DNA of 33,612 nt from Mycolicibacterium sp. J2 (lineage in GTDB: Bacteria > Actinomycetota > Actinomycetes > Mycobacteriales > Mycobacteriaceae). Both the position numbers and the translations under genes were made by a program. Below the pieces are notes generated by a model. The model saw only the letters and a program-made list of their open reading frames with translations, was not told where the DNA came from and did no database searches. The stretch's first letter is position 1; the number at the start of each line of letters is the position of its first letter. Shown here piece by piece: positions 22,207 to 29,786 of this stretch. Location of the stretch: NCBI RefSeq assembly GCF_026240945.1, contig NZ_JAPFPY010000043.1, positions 1 through 33,612 on the forward strand, written 5' to 3'.

Positions 22207-23310
22207 TCAGGCCAGTGCACCCTCGATATCGGCCACGATGTCGTCGGTGTCCTCGATGCCCAGTGACAGCCGTGCGAACCCGTCGCCGACGGGGTCACCC
22301 CACCGGGCCCGGCGGTCGACGCAGGTATGCAGACCGCCGAAGCTGGTCGCGGAGACCAGTAGCGAACTGCGCTCGATCAGGGCGTGCACAGCCGCGGCGT
22401 CGGCCAACTCGACGGCCACCAGACCGCCGAAGCGTCTCATCTGCTCGGCTGCGAGCGGATAGGACGGATCCTCGGGCAGGCCGGGATAGCGCACCGACCG
22501 CACGGCCGGGTGGTCACGCAGCATCAGCGCCACCGCGGCGGCGTTGCGGCATTGTCGCTCGATGCGCAGACCCGCGGTGCCCAGGCTGCGCAACACCAGC
22601 CACGCTTCGAAGGTGCCCAGGATCGGCCCGGCCAACAGCCGGTCGCGCTCCACGCGCGCCATCAGGTCCTCGTTGCAGCCGGCGACGTATCCCGCCAGCA
22701 GGTCGCTGTGCCCGGACAGGGCCTTGGTGGCGCTGGCGACCACCAGGTCGGCCCCCAGGGACAGCGGTTGCAGCGCCAGTGGGGTGGCGGCGGTGTTGTC
22801 CACCACCAGAGTGGCGCCCTTGGACCGGCAGATGGTGGCCAGCCGGTGCAGGTCGACCACGTCCAATGTCGGGTTCACCGGTGTCTCCGCCAGCACCACG
22901 TCCGCCAGGGCGGCAGCGTCGCACATCTGCTCGGCCGTCGCTTCGATGACGGTAATACCATGCGGTGCAAGGTATTCCACGGCGTATCTGCGCACCTGGT
23001 AATAACCGTCGGCGGGCACCACCAGGGTGGTCTGCGGCCGGGTCAGGACGCGCAGCACCGAGGTGATGGCCCCCATCCCCGAACCGTAGGTCAGCGCGGC
23101 GGACGCGCCCTCCAGCTCGGCCAGCGCCGACTCCAGTTGACGCCAGGTCGGATTCGACGCCCGACCGTAGGTGTCCAACGCCGCGGATTCGTCGGCGGAC
23201 AGATGATAGGCCGATGCAGGCACCGGTCCGGGAGCCACGGGATCACCGGGAACGGCATGTGCACCAATGGCATTCACACTCCGCGTGGAGTCCCCGTAAC
23301 CGGCGCTCAC
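22207..23310 (-). CDS. Cys/Met metabolism PLP-dependent enzyme (cystathionine gamma-lyase/synthase family)
   Basis: A 367-aa trans-sulfuration-type fold I PLP enzyme. The family features are TYGRASNPTWRQLE (about 47-60), the cofactor phosphate loop YGSGMGAI (75-82), DNTAATPLALQPLSLGADLVV (171-191) and the Schiff-base Lys196 in SATKALSGHSDLLAG. The C-terminus has SFGGLHTCVDRRARW and RLSLGIED. It could be a cystathionine gamma-lyase, gamma-synthase or related lyase; sequence alone does not separate these. GTG 23310 is chosen because AGGAG stands about 6 nt upstream. It starts 8 nt after gpsA stops and continues toward ddl. Confidence 0.85.
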   Translation of the reverse strand: MSAGYGDSTRSVNAIGAHAVPGDPVAPGPVPASAYHLSADESAALDTYGRASNPTWRQLESALAELEGASAALTYGSGMGAITSVLRVLTRPQTTLVVPADGYYQVRRYAVEYLAPHGITVIEATAEQMCDAAALADVVLAETPVNPTLDVVDLHRLATICRSKGATLVVDNTAATPLALQPLSLGADLVVASATKALSGHSDLLAGYVAGCNEDLMARVERDRLLAGPILGTFEAWLVLRSLGTAGLRIERQCRNAAAVALMLRDHPAVRSVRYPGLPEDPSYPLAAEQMRRFGGLVAVELADAAAVHALIERSSLLVSATSFGGLHTCVDRRARWGDPVGDGFARLSLGIEDTDDIVADIEGALA

Positions 23311-23318
23311 GATGGCTC

Positions 23319-24317
23319 CTATTCCGGTTTGGTGCTGCGCCCCAACAGCAGCATGACGGCTTCCTTCACCGACAACCCGCGGTGGCACACCTGGTGCACG
23401 GCATCGGTGAGCGGCATCTCGACGTCGTAACTGGACGCCAGTGCCAGCACCGATCGGCACGAGGTGACCCCCTCGGCGACGTGCCCCTCGGCGGCCTGCA
23501 GGGCCGATTCCATCGAGCCGCCCAGACCGAGGCGTTCCCCGAACGACCGGTTACGCGAGTGGGGTGAGGTGCACGTCGCGACCAGATCGCCGACTCCGGC
23601 CAGCCCGGCCAGGGTGGCCCCCTTGGCGCCCAACGCGATTCCCAGCCGCATGATCTCGGCCAGGCCGCGGGTGATGATGGCGGCCGAGGTGTTCTCCCCC
23701 AGCCCGACGCCGGCGGCCATCCCGCAGGCCAGCGCGATGACGTTCTTGCAGGCGCCGCCGATCTCGGCGCCGACCACGTCGGCGTTGGTGTACGGCCGGA
23801 AGTACGGGGTCAAGAACGCCCGCTGCAGCGCCACCGCACGGCCGGAATCGGTGCATGCGACGACGGTGGCCGCCGGCTGTTCGTCGGCGACCTCCTTGGC
23901 CAGGTTGGGCCCGGACACCACCGCCACCCGCGCCGGGTCGGCACCGGTCACCTGCACCACGACCTGGCTCATCCGCATCAAGCTGTCCAGCTCGATTCCC
24001 TTGGCCAGGCTCACCAGCGTGGCATCGGCACCGATCAGGTGCTTCCACTGCTCGAGATTGCCGCGCATGGTCTGCGACGGCACTCCGAGCAACACGGTGC
24101 AGGCGCCGTCAAGCGCCTCCGCCGGATCGCTGGTCGCCCTGATGCGCTCGGGCAGCACGGTGTCTTCGAGGTAGAAGGGATTGCGGTGCGTCGCGTTGAT
24201 CTCTTCGGCGAGCTCGGCCCGCCGCGTCCACAACGTGACGCCGTTTCCGGCATCGGCAAGCACCTTCGCCAGCGCAGTGCCCCAGGCACCGGCACCCATC
24301 ACCGCGGCTTCGACCAC
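23319..24317 (-). CDS. gpsA: NAD(P)-dependent glycerol-3-phosphate dehydrogenase
   Basis: A 332-aa enzyme that reduces dihydroxyacetone phosphate for phospholipid synthesis. The Rossmann motif is VMGAGAWGTALA (about 6-17). VSLAKGIE, VVSGPNLAKEVA and EIGGACKNVIALACGMAAG (about 189-207, with the catalytic Lys) follow, then LAGVGDLVATCTSPHSRNRSFG. GTG 24317 gives a start near the Rossmann strand; homologues have a few more residues. It is divergent from the CofC gene by 43 nt and begins a gpsA, PLP enzyme, ddl transcription unit. Confidence 0.95.
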   Translation of the reverse strand: MVEAAVMGAGAWGTALAKVLADAGNGVTLWTRRAELAEEINATHRNPFYLEDTVLPERIRATSDPAEALDGACTVLLGVPSQTMRGNLEQWKHLIGADATLVSLAKGIELDSLMRMSQVVVQVTGADPARVAVVSGPNLAKEVADEQPAATVVACTDSGRAVALQRAFLTPYFRPYTNADVVGAEIGGACKNVIALACGMAAGVGLGENTSAAIITRGLAEIMRLGIALGAKGATLAGLAGVGDLVATCTSPHSRNRSFGERLGLGGSMESALQAAEGHVAEGVTSCRSVLALASSYDVEMPLTDAVHQVCHRGLSVKEAVMLLLGRSTKPE

Positions 24318-24360
24318 GCTTCACCCTAACGCGCTGGGCGCTGCTGGCAGGATGGCACCT

Positions 24361-25041
24361 GTGACGCAGGAGCAGTCGGCGACGGACGCAGCCAGCGGGC
24401 TGCCACAGGTGGGACTGGTGATCGCGGTCAAGCGGCTCAACGCCGCCAAGACCCGGCTCGCGCCGGTGCTGTCCGCGTCCACCCGCGAGCGCCTGGTGCT
24501 CGCCATGCTGACCGACACCATCGCCGCTGCGGCCGCCGCCCCCGCGGTGAGTTCGATCACCGTGGTCACGCCGGATCCCGCCGCGGCCGCGGCGGCGGTC
24601 GACCTCGGCGCCAAGGTGCTGACCGACCCGACGCCCGACGGCCACCCCAACCCACTGAACAACGCCCTGATGGAAGCCGAAAGATCGCATGACGCAACGG
24701 ACATCGTCGTGCTTCAGGGCGACCTGCCCGCGTTGCGGGCCGCCGAGCTCTCTGATGCCATTGCCACCGCCGCCCACCATCGACGGAGTTTCGTCGGTGA
24801 CCGGCATGGCACCGGCACCTCGGCGCTGTTCGCGTTCGACTCGCCATTGGATCCCTTGTTCGGCGCCGATTCTGCACGCCGCCATGCTGATTCGGGCGCG
24901 GTCGAACTGACGGGCGACTGGCCCGGCCTGCGCTGCGATATCGACACCCCCGACGATCTGGCGGCGGCACTGCGGCTCGGCGTCGGCCCTGCCACCAGTC
25001 GCGTCGTCGGCAATCTCACGTGCACCGGGTGTGACGGGTAG
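24361..25041 (+). CDS. fbiD: Phosphoenolpyruvate (2-phospho-L-lactate) guanylyltransferase
   Basis: A 226-aa CofC-family nucleotidyltransferase. In mycobacteria the enzyme (FbiD) couples GTP with phosphoenolpyruvate to make the intermediate used by FbiA in coenzyme F420 synthesis. It shows VGLVIAVKRLNAAKTRLAPVLS (about 19-40), ITVVTPDPAAAAA (about 62-74), VVLQGDLPAL (about 118-127), RRSFVGDRHGTGTSAL and RCDIDTPDDL. GTG 24361 is taken as start, with GGCAGGA upstream; ATG 24352 is in frame and possible. It is divergent from gpsA and followed by ppk, the mycobacterial order. Confidence 0.92.
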   Translation: MTQEQSATDAASGLPQVGLVIAVKRLNAAKTRLAPVLSASTRERLVLAMLTDTIAAAAAAPAVSSITVVTPDPAAAAAAVDLGAKVLTDPTPDGHPNPLNNALMEAERSHDATDIVVLQGDLPALRAAELSDAIATAAHHRRSFVGDRHGTGTSALFAFDSPLDPLFGADSARRHADSGAVELTGDWPGLRCDIDTPDDLAAALRLGVGPATSRVVGNLTCTGCDG

Positions 25042-25074
25042 ACCCGTCGCACCGCGATGCGCAATGATCGGTGC

Positions 25075-27237
25075 ATGACCGAAGCCGAGACGCGACCTAC
25101 CGACGCCGAGTGGACGTCACCCGAAAGCACTCCCGACGCGCCCCCGGCCGCGACCTCGGCGCCTCCGGTGGACGCGCTGCCCGAGGACCGCTACCTCAAC
25201 CGCGAGCTGAGCTGGCTGGACTTCAACGCCCGCGTGCTGGCACTGGCCGCCGACCCGTCCCTGCCGCTACTGGAACGGGCGAAATTCCTCGCCATCTTCT
25301 CCTCGAATCTCGATGAGTTCTATATGGTTCGGGTCGCCGGATTGAAGCGCCGCGACGAGATGGGGTTGTCGGTGCGCTCGGCCGACGGGCTGTCCCCGCG
25401 CGAACAACTGCGGCGGATCGGTGAGCGCACCCAACAGTTGGCGAGCAGACACGCCCAGGTGTTCCTGGAATCGGTGCGGCCGGCCTTGGCCGAGCGCGGC
25501 ATCGTCATCGTCACGTGGAACGACCTCGACGAGCGCGAGCGCGAACGGCTGTCGACCTATTTCCACGAGCAGGTGTTCCCGGTGCTCACCCCGCTGGCGG
25601 TGGACCCGGCACATCCGTTCCCCTTCGTGAGCGGGCTGAGCCTCAATCTCGCGATCACCGTCCGCCAGCCCGACGACGGCACTCAGCACTTCGCCCGAAT
25701 CAAGGTGCCGGACAACGTCGACCGGTTCGTCGAACTGCCGCCCAGGCAATCCGAGGACGGCACGGCAGGACCTATCCGGTTCCTGCCGCTGGAGACGCTC
25801 ATCGCGGTATTCCTGCCGGTGTTGTTCCCCGGGTTGGAAATCGTCGAGCAGCACGCTTTCCGGATCACCCGCAACGCCGACTTCGAGGTGGCCGAGGACC
25901 GCGACGAGGACCTGCTGCAGGCCCTGGAACGCGAGCTGGCTCGGCGCCGGTTCGGCTCACCGGTGCGCCTGGAGGTCGCCGGTGACATGACCGAGAACAT
26001 GCTCGAGCTGCTGTTGCGCGAACTCGACGTGCATCCCGGTGACGTCATCGAGGTGCCGGGTTTGTTGGATCTGTCTTCCCTGTGGCAGATCTACGGGGTC
26101 GATCGGCCCGACCTCAAGGATCGTCCGTTCGTGCCCGCCACCCCACCGGCTTTCGGCGAACGGGAAACTCCGAAGAGTATCTTCTCGACGCTGCGCGACG
26201 GTGACGTTCTGGTGCATCACCCCTATGACTCGTTCTCCACCACGGTGCAGCGGTTCATCGAGCAGGCCGCGGCGGATCCGAACGTGCTGGCCATCAAGCA
26301 GACGCTCTACCGCACCTCCGGTGACTCCCCGATCGTCAACGCCCTGATCGACGCAGCCGAGGCCGGCAAGCAGGTGGTGGCGCTGGTGGAGATCAAGGCC
26401 CGCTTCGACGAACAGGCCAATATCAAGTGGGCCAGGACGCTGGAACAGGCCGGCGTCCACGTGGTGTACGGGTTGATCGGACTGAAGACACACTGCAAGA
26501 CCGCGCTGGTGGTGCGGCGCGAGGGATCGACCATACGACGGTATTGCCATATCGGTACCGGCAACTACAACCCGAAAACTGCCCGCCTGTATGAGGATGT
26601 CGGCCTGCTGACCGCCTCACCGGAGGTCGGCGCCGATCTCACCGACTTGTTCAACTCGCTCACCGGCTACTCGCGCAAGGAGTCCTACCGCAACCTGTTG
26701 GTCGCACCGTACGGAGTGCGCCGCGGCATCATCGAACGGATCGAACGCGAGATCGCCGCAACCCAGGACGGCGCGGACGGGCGAATCCGGCTGAAGGCCA
26801 ACGCGCTCGTCGACGAACAGGTGATCGACGCGCTCTACCGCGCCTCCCAGGCCGGGGTGCGGGTCGAGGTGGTGGTGCGCGGAATCTGCGCGCTCAAGCC
26901 GGGAGTGCCCGGGTTCTCCGAGAACATCGTCGTACGCTCGATCCTGGGCCGTTTCCTGGAGCACTCGCGAATTATTCACTTCAATGCCATCAACGAGTTC
27001 TGGATCGGCAGCGCCGACATGATGCATCGTAATCTCGACCGCCGCGTCGAGGTCATGGCTCAGGTCAAGGATTCCCGGCTGACAGCCCAGCTCGATGACA
27101 TCTTCGAGTCCGCAATGGATCCGGCCACCCGGTGCTGGGAACTGCGGGCCGACGGTCACTGGACAGCTTTGCCACTCGAGGGCCAGACGGTACGCGATCA
27201 CCAGGTGTCGATGATGGAACGCCATCGGCATCCGTGA
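25075..27237 (+). CDS. ppk: Polyphosphate kinase 1
   Basis: A 720-aa kinase that polymerises the gamma-phosphate of ATP into polyphosphate, a stress and regulatory polymer in mycobacteria. The N domain begins DRYLNRELSWLDFNARVL (about 42-59); SSNLDEFYMVRVAGLKRR follows. The autophosphorylated His lies at about 473 in LKTHCKTALVVRR, preceded by ALVEIKARFDEQANI. The C-terminal domain has ALVDEQVIDALYRAS and the second conserved His in EHSRIIHF, then GSADMMHRNLDRRVEV. ATG 25075 is used; ATG 25057, six codons upstream, is an equal alternative. It is 33 nt after fbiD and 45 nt before mutT1. Confidence 0.96.
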   Translation: MTEAETRPTDAEWTSPESTPDAPPAATSAPPVDALPEDRYLNRELSWLDFNARVLALAADPSLPLLERAKFLAIFSSNLDEFYMVRVAGLKRRDEMGLSVRSADGLSPREQLRRIGERTQQLASRHAQVFLESVRPALAERGIVIVTWNDLDERERERLSTYFHEQVFPVLTPLAVDPAHPFPFVSGLSLNLAITVRQPDDGTQHFARIKVPDNVDRFVELPPRQSEDGTAGPIRFLPLETLIAVFLPVLFPGLEIVEQHAFRITRNADFEVAEDRDEDLLQALERELARRRFGSPVRLEVAGDMTENMLELLLRELDVHPGDVIEVPGLLDLSSLWQIYGVDRPDLKDRPFVPATPPAFGERETPKSIFSTLRDGDVLVHHPYDSFSTTVQRFIEQAAADPNVLAIKQTLYRTSGDSPIVNALIDAAEAGKQVVALVEIKARFDEQANIKWARTLEQAGVHVVYGLIGLKTHCKTALVVRREGSTIRRYCHIGTGNYNPKTARLYEDVGLLTASPEVGADLTDLFNSLTGYSRKESYRNLLVAPYGVRRGIIERIEREIAATQDGADGRIRLKANALVDEQVIDALYRASQAGVRVEVVVRGICALKPGVPGFSENIVVRSILGRFLEHSRIIHFNAINEFWIGSADMMHRNLDRRVEVMAQVKDSRLTAQLDDIFESAMDPATRCWELRADGHWTALPLEGQTVRDHQVSMMERHRHP

Positions 27238-27282
27238 CGGCTGCACGCGCCGCTGCCGCCACGCGACCGCATAGGAGTTGAT

Positions 27283-28233
27283 GTGCCGAACACGGTGACC
27301 CGCCCCAAGACCATCCACGCGGCGGGCGCAGTGCTATGGCGGCAGAACGGCGACAGTCCCATCAACGTCGCCAGCGGCGACAGTCCCATCGAGGTCGCCA
27401 TCGTGCACCGTCCCCGGTACGACGATTGGTCGTTGCCCAAGGGCAAGGTGGATCCCGGCGAGACGGAACCGGTCACGGCGGTGCGCGAGATTCTCGAGGA
27501 GACCGGGTACGCCTGTCAGTTGGGACGCCGCCTCCCGGCGGTCAGCTACCCTGTCGACGCCGACATCAAGAAGGTGCGCTACTGGGCGGCACGCACCATT
27601 GACGGTGAGTTCGTCCCCAATGCCGAGGTGGACCAACTACTCTGGCTGCCACCCGCGCAGGCGCTGGACCACCTGCAATACCCCCAAGACCGGAAGGTGC
27701 TGCGACGCTTCACCAAAGCACCGGCGCATACCAACACGGTGCTCATCGTCCGGCACGGACTGGCCGGCAGGAGGTCCCGGTACAAGGGCGACGACCGGAA
27801 CCGCCCACTGGACAAGCGGGGTCGGGCGCAGGCCGAATCACTTGTCGGGCAGTTGCTCGCGTTCGGCGCCGACCGGCTGTACGCGGCGCCCCGGACACGC
27901 TGTCACCAGACGCTCCAGCCGCTGGCCGAGGAGCTCGGCATGCCGATCATCGACGAACCGGCGCTGACCGAGGAGGCCTACAACGACCACCGCGGTCGCG
28001 GCCGCTCCCGTGTGCTCGAGATCGCGGGTGAAGCAGTCCATGCCGCGGGTACGCCGGTGATCTGCACGCAGGGCAAGGTCATTCCGGATCTCATCGCGTG
28101 GTGGTGTGAACGCGACGGGGTCAAACCGGACAAGTCGCGCAACCGCAAGGGCAGCACCTGGGTGCTGTCACTGGCCGGCGAGCGTCTGGTCGCCGCCGAT
28201 CACATCGGTAGTCCGCTGGCTGTCGAGGAATAA
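27283..28233 (+). CDS. mutT1: MutT1, Nudix hydrolase fused to histidine phosphatase
   Basis: A 316-aa two-domain enzyme. The Nudix box runs from GKVDPGETEPV to REILEETGY (about 54-76), and a histidine phosphatase domain starts at VLIVRHGLAG (about 153-162) with the second catalytic His region VICTQGKVIPDL. Mycobacterial MutT1 hydrolyses 8-oxo-(d)GTP and diadenosine polyphosphates, protecting the nucleotide pool from oxidised guanine. It starts at GTG 27283. It carries a nine-residue tandem duplication (about 22-39, GDSPINVA/GDSPIEVA) in the loop between the first strands, a loop that varies in length in homologues. A long hairpin follows its stop. Confidence 0.93.
   Translation: MPNTVTRPKTIHAAGAVLWRQNGDSPINVASGDSPIEVAIVHRPRYDDWSLPKGKVDPGETEPVTAVREILEETGYACQLGRRLPAVSYPVDADIKKVRYWAARTIDGEFVPNAEVDQLLWLPPAQALDHLQYPQDRKVLRRFTKAPAHTNTVLIVRHGLAGRRSRYKGDDRNRPLDKRGRAQAESLVGQLLAFGADRLYAAPRTRCHQTLQPLAEELGMPIIDEPALTEEAYNDHRGRGRSRVLEIAGEAVHAAGTPVICTQGKVIPDLIAWWCERDGVKPDKSRNRKGSTWVLSLAGERLVAADHIGSPLAVEE
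27346..27399 (+). repeat. 27-bp tandem duplication inside mutT1
   Basis: Two adjacent in-frame 27-bp units (27346-27372 and 27373-27399) share GGCGACAGTCCCATC and GTCGCC and differ at four or five positions. They encode NGDSPINVA and SGDSPIEVA in an N-terminal loop of the Nudix domain. The near identity indicates a fairly recent duplication. Confidence 0.85.
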
Positions 28234-28251
28234 ACCCGCAGGGCTGATCAC

Positions 28252-28296
28252 ACACGAATACGCCGCGGATCTTGCTGATCCACGGCGTATTCGTGT
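28252..28296. terminator. Long bidirectional hairpin between mutT1 and hupB
   Basis: Two 20-nt arms (28252-28271 and 28277-28296) are complementary with one mismatch, around a 5-nt loop TTGCT; the arms begin ACACGAATACGCCG and end CGGCGTATTCGTGT. It lies in the 79-nt gap between convergent mutT1 and hupB. There is no clear T run on either side, as is common for mycobacterial terminators. Confidence 0.8.
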
Positions 28297-28312
28297 CGAT
28301 ATGGGGGTTGTG

Positions 28313-28978
28313 CTACTTGCGGCCGCGCTTGACGGGTGCTGCCTTCTTGGCAGGAGCCTTCTTGGCGGGAGCCTTGGTGGCGACCTTCTTGGCCGGAGCC
28401 TTCGCCGCGACCTTCTTGGCCGGAGCCTTGGCGACAACCTTCTTGGCCGGAGCCTTGGTGGCCGGAGCCTTCTTGGCCGGAGCCTTCTTCGCCGGTGCGG
28501 CCTTGGTAGCAGTGGCCTTCTTGGCAGGAGCCTTCTTGGCGGGAGCCTTGGTCGCCGGAGCCTTCTTGACGGCAGCCTTGGTGGCCGGAGCCTTCTTGGC
28601 CGGAGCCTTCTTGGCCGGGGCAGCCTTCTTGGCGGCGGTGCGCTTTGCCGGGGCGGCGGCCACACCACGCTTCACGGCCGGACCGTCGGCCGGGAGCTTT
28701 TGTGCGCCAGAGACAACAGCCTTGAACTGAGCACCGGGACGGAATGCCGGCACCGAGGTCGGCTTCACCTTGACGGTCTCACCGGTGCGCGGGTTGCGCG
28801 CAACGCGAGCGGCGCGACGGCGCTGCTCGAAGACACCGAAGCCGGTGATGGTGACGCTCTCGCCCTTGTGCACAGCCCGCACAATCGTGTCGACGATGTT
28901 CTCAACCGCCGCAGTAGCCTGTCGACGATCGGTGTCCAACTTGGCTGTGAGTGCGTCGATGAGCTCTGCTTTGTTCAT
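28313..28978 (-). CDS. hupB: HupB, HU-family nucleoid protein with Lys/Ala/Pro-rich tail
   Basis: A 221-aa nucleoid-associated protein. Residues 1-90 are an HU domain (MNKAELIDALTAKLDTDRRQ, GFGVFEQRRRAARVARNPRTGE, PAFRPGAQFKAVV). Residues about 105-221 form a histone-H1-like tail of KAPAKK/PATKA units ending VKRGRK. It compacts DNA, binds AT-rich and bent DNA, and in mycobacteria also affects iron response and the cell surface. GGAGGG stands upstream of ATG 28978. It is convergent with mutT1 and is read from its own promoter. The reverse strand of the repeat also stays open, as a low-complexity shadow. Confidence 0.97.
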   Translation of the reverse strand: MNKAELIDALTAKLDTDRRQATAAVENIVDTIVRAVHKGESVTITGFGVFEQRRRAARVARNPRTGETVKVKPTSVPAFRPGAQFKAVVSGAQKLPADGPAVKRGVAAAPAKRTAAKKAAPAKKAPAKKAPATKAAVKKAPATKAPAKKAPAKKATATKAAPAKKAPAKKAPATKAPAKKVVAKAPAKKVAAKAPAKKVATKAPAKKAPAKKAAPVKRGRK

Positions 28979-29024
28979 CCAAACCCTCCGAAGTCAGTGG
29001 TCCACTTTGGACCGACTAGAGGAC

Positions 29025-29054
29025 ACGGTAAACCCATGTGCTGCATATTTCCAA
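29025..29054 (-). promoter_or_regulatory. Putative hupB promoter
   Basis: On the minus strand TTGGAA (29049-29054) and TACCGT (29025-29030, fits TAnnnT) are separated by 18 nt and stand about 45 nt upstream of the hupB ATG. Assigned by eye. The rest of the 28979-29180 gap, downstream of leuD, shows only weak short inverted repeats that I would not call a terminator. Confidence 0.4.
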
Positions 29055-29180
29055 GAGCCACGCGCAGTTTCAGGCATAGCTGAGGAACTTTTTTGGATTC
29101 GGTTGCCCCACTTGGGCGGTGGTACGGCCGTCCGAGAATGTGGTTGCCGGGCGGGATTTGGGCCCCCGGAAGACCCGAAA

Positions 29181-29774
29181 TCAGGCCGGCAAAGTAGTCG
29201 GCTTGAAGCTCGGACGACGCTGCTCGAAGGCCGCTATCTCATCCTGTTTCCGCAGCGTAAGGCCTATATCGTCGAGCCCTTCGAGCAGTCGCCAGGCCGT
29301 GTAGTCGTCAATCGTGAACGGCACCATGACCGTTCCAGCGGTGATATTCCGATCTTGAAGATTCACAGTGATTTCCAGACCCGGATTCTGCTCGATCAAC
29401 TTCCACAGCAGTTCCACATCGTCATGTGTGACTTCTGCCGCCAACAACCCTGCCTTACCCGCATTGCCCCGGAAGATATCGGCGAATCGGGGCGAGATGA
29501 CGACCCGGAAGCCGTAATCCATGAGAGCCCACACCGCGTGTTCGCGGGAAGATCCGGTGCCGAAATCGGGGCCGGCGACCAATACCGACCCTTTGTCGAA
29601 CGGCGCCAAATTGAGGATGAAAGCCGGATCAGTCCGCCAGGCGGCGAACAATCCGTCCTCGAAACCGGTTCGGGTGACCCGCTTCAAATAGACCGCCGGA
29701 ATGATCTGATCGGTGTCCACATTGGACCGCCGCAGCGGAACTCCGATTCCGGTGTGAGTGGTGAAAGCTTGCAT
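29181..29774 (-). CDS. leuD: 3-isopropylmalate dehydratase small subunit
   Basis: A 197-aa swivelling-domain subunit that completes the isopropylmalate isomerase with LeuC in leucine biosynthesis. It begins MQAFTTHTGIGVPLRRSNVDTDQIIPAVYLKR, then has GPDFGTGSSREHAVWALMDYGF (about 68-89, substrate loop), VISPRFADIFRGNAGKAGLL and VPFTIDDYTAWRLLEGLDDIGLTL. Length is normal. It starts 12 nt after leuC stops, forming a leuCD operon that ends about 200 nt before hupB. Confidence 0.97.
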   Translation of the reverse strand: MQAFTTHTGIGVPLRRSNVDTDQIIPAVYLKRVTRTGFEDGLFAAWRTDPAFILNLAPFDKGSVLVAGPDFGTGSSREHAVWALMDYGFRVVISPRFADIFRGNAGKAGLLAAEVTHDDVELLWKLIEQNPGLEITVNLQDRNITAGTVMVPFTIDDYTAWRLLEGLDDIGLTLRKQDEIAAFEQRRPSFKPTTLPA

Positions 29775-29786
29775 CAGAGTCTCCTT

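Noticed and set aside
28330..28670. Regular short repeats that could suggest a CRISPR or satellite array
   Set aside because: They are in-frame codon repeats of the HupB tail, without constant repeat plus unique spacer structure.
28106..29083. Gly/Leu/Arg/Ser-rich plus-strand frame with repeats opposite hupB
   Set aside because: It is the reverse reading of the hupB Lys/Ala/Pro repeats; the HU domain on the minus strand is unambiguous.
29090..29175. Possible leuD terminator (CCGGG...CCCGG pairings)
   Set aside because: Only 4-5 bp stems with irregular loops; too weak to call.
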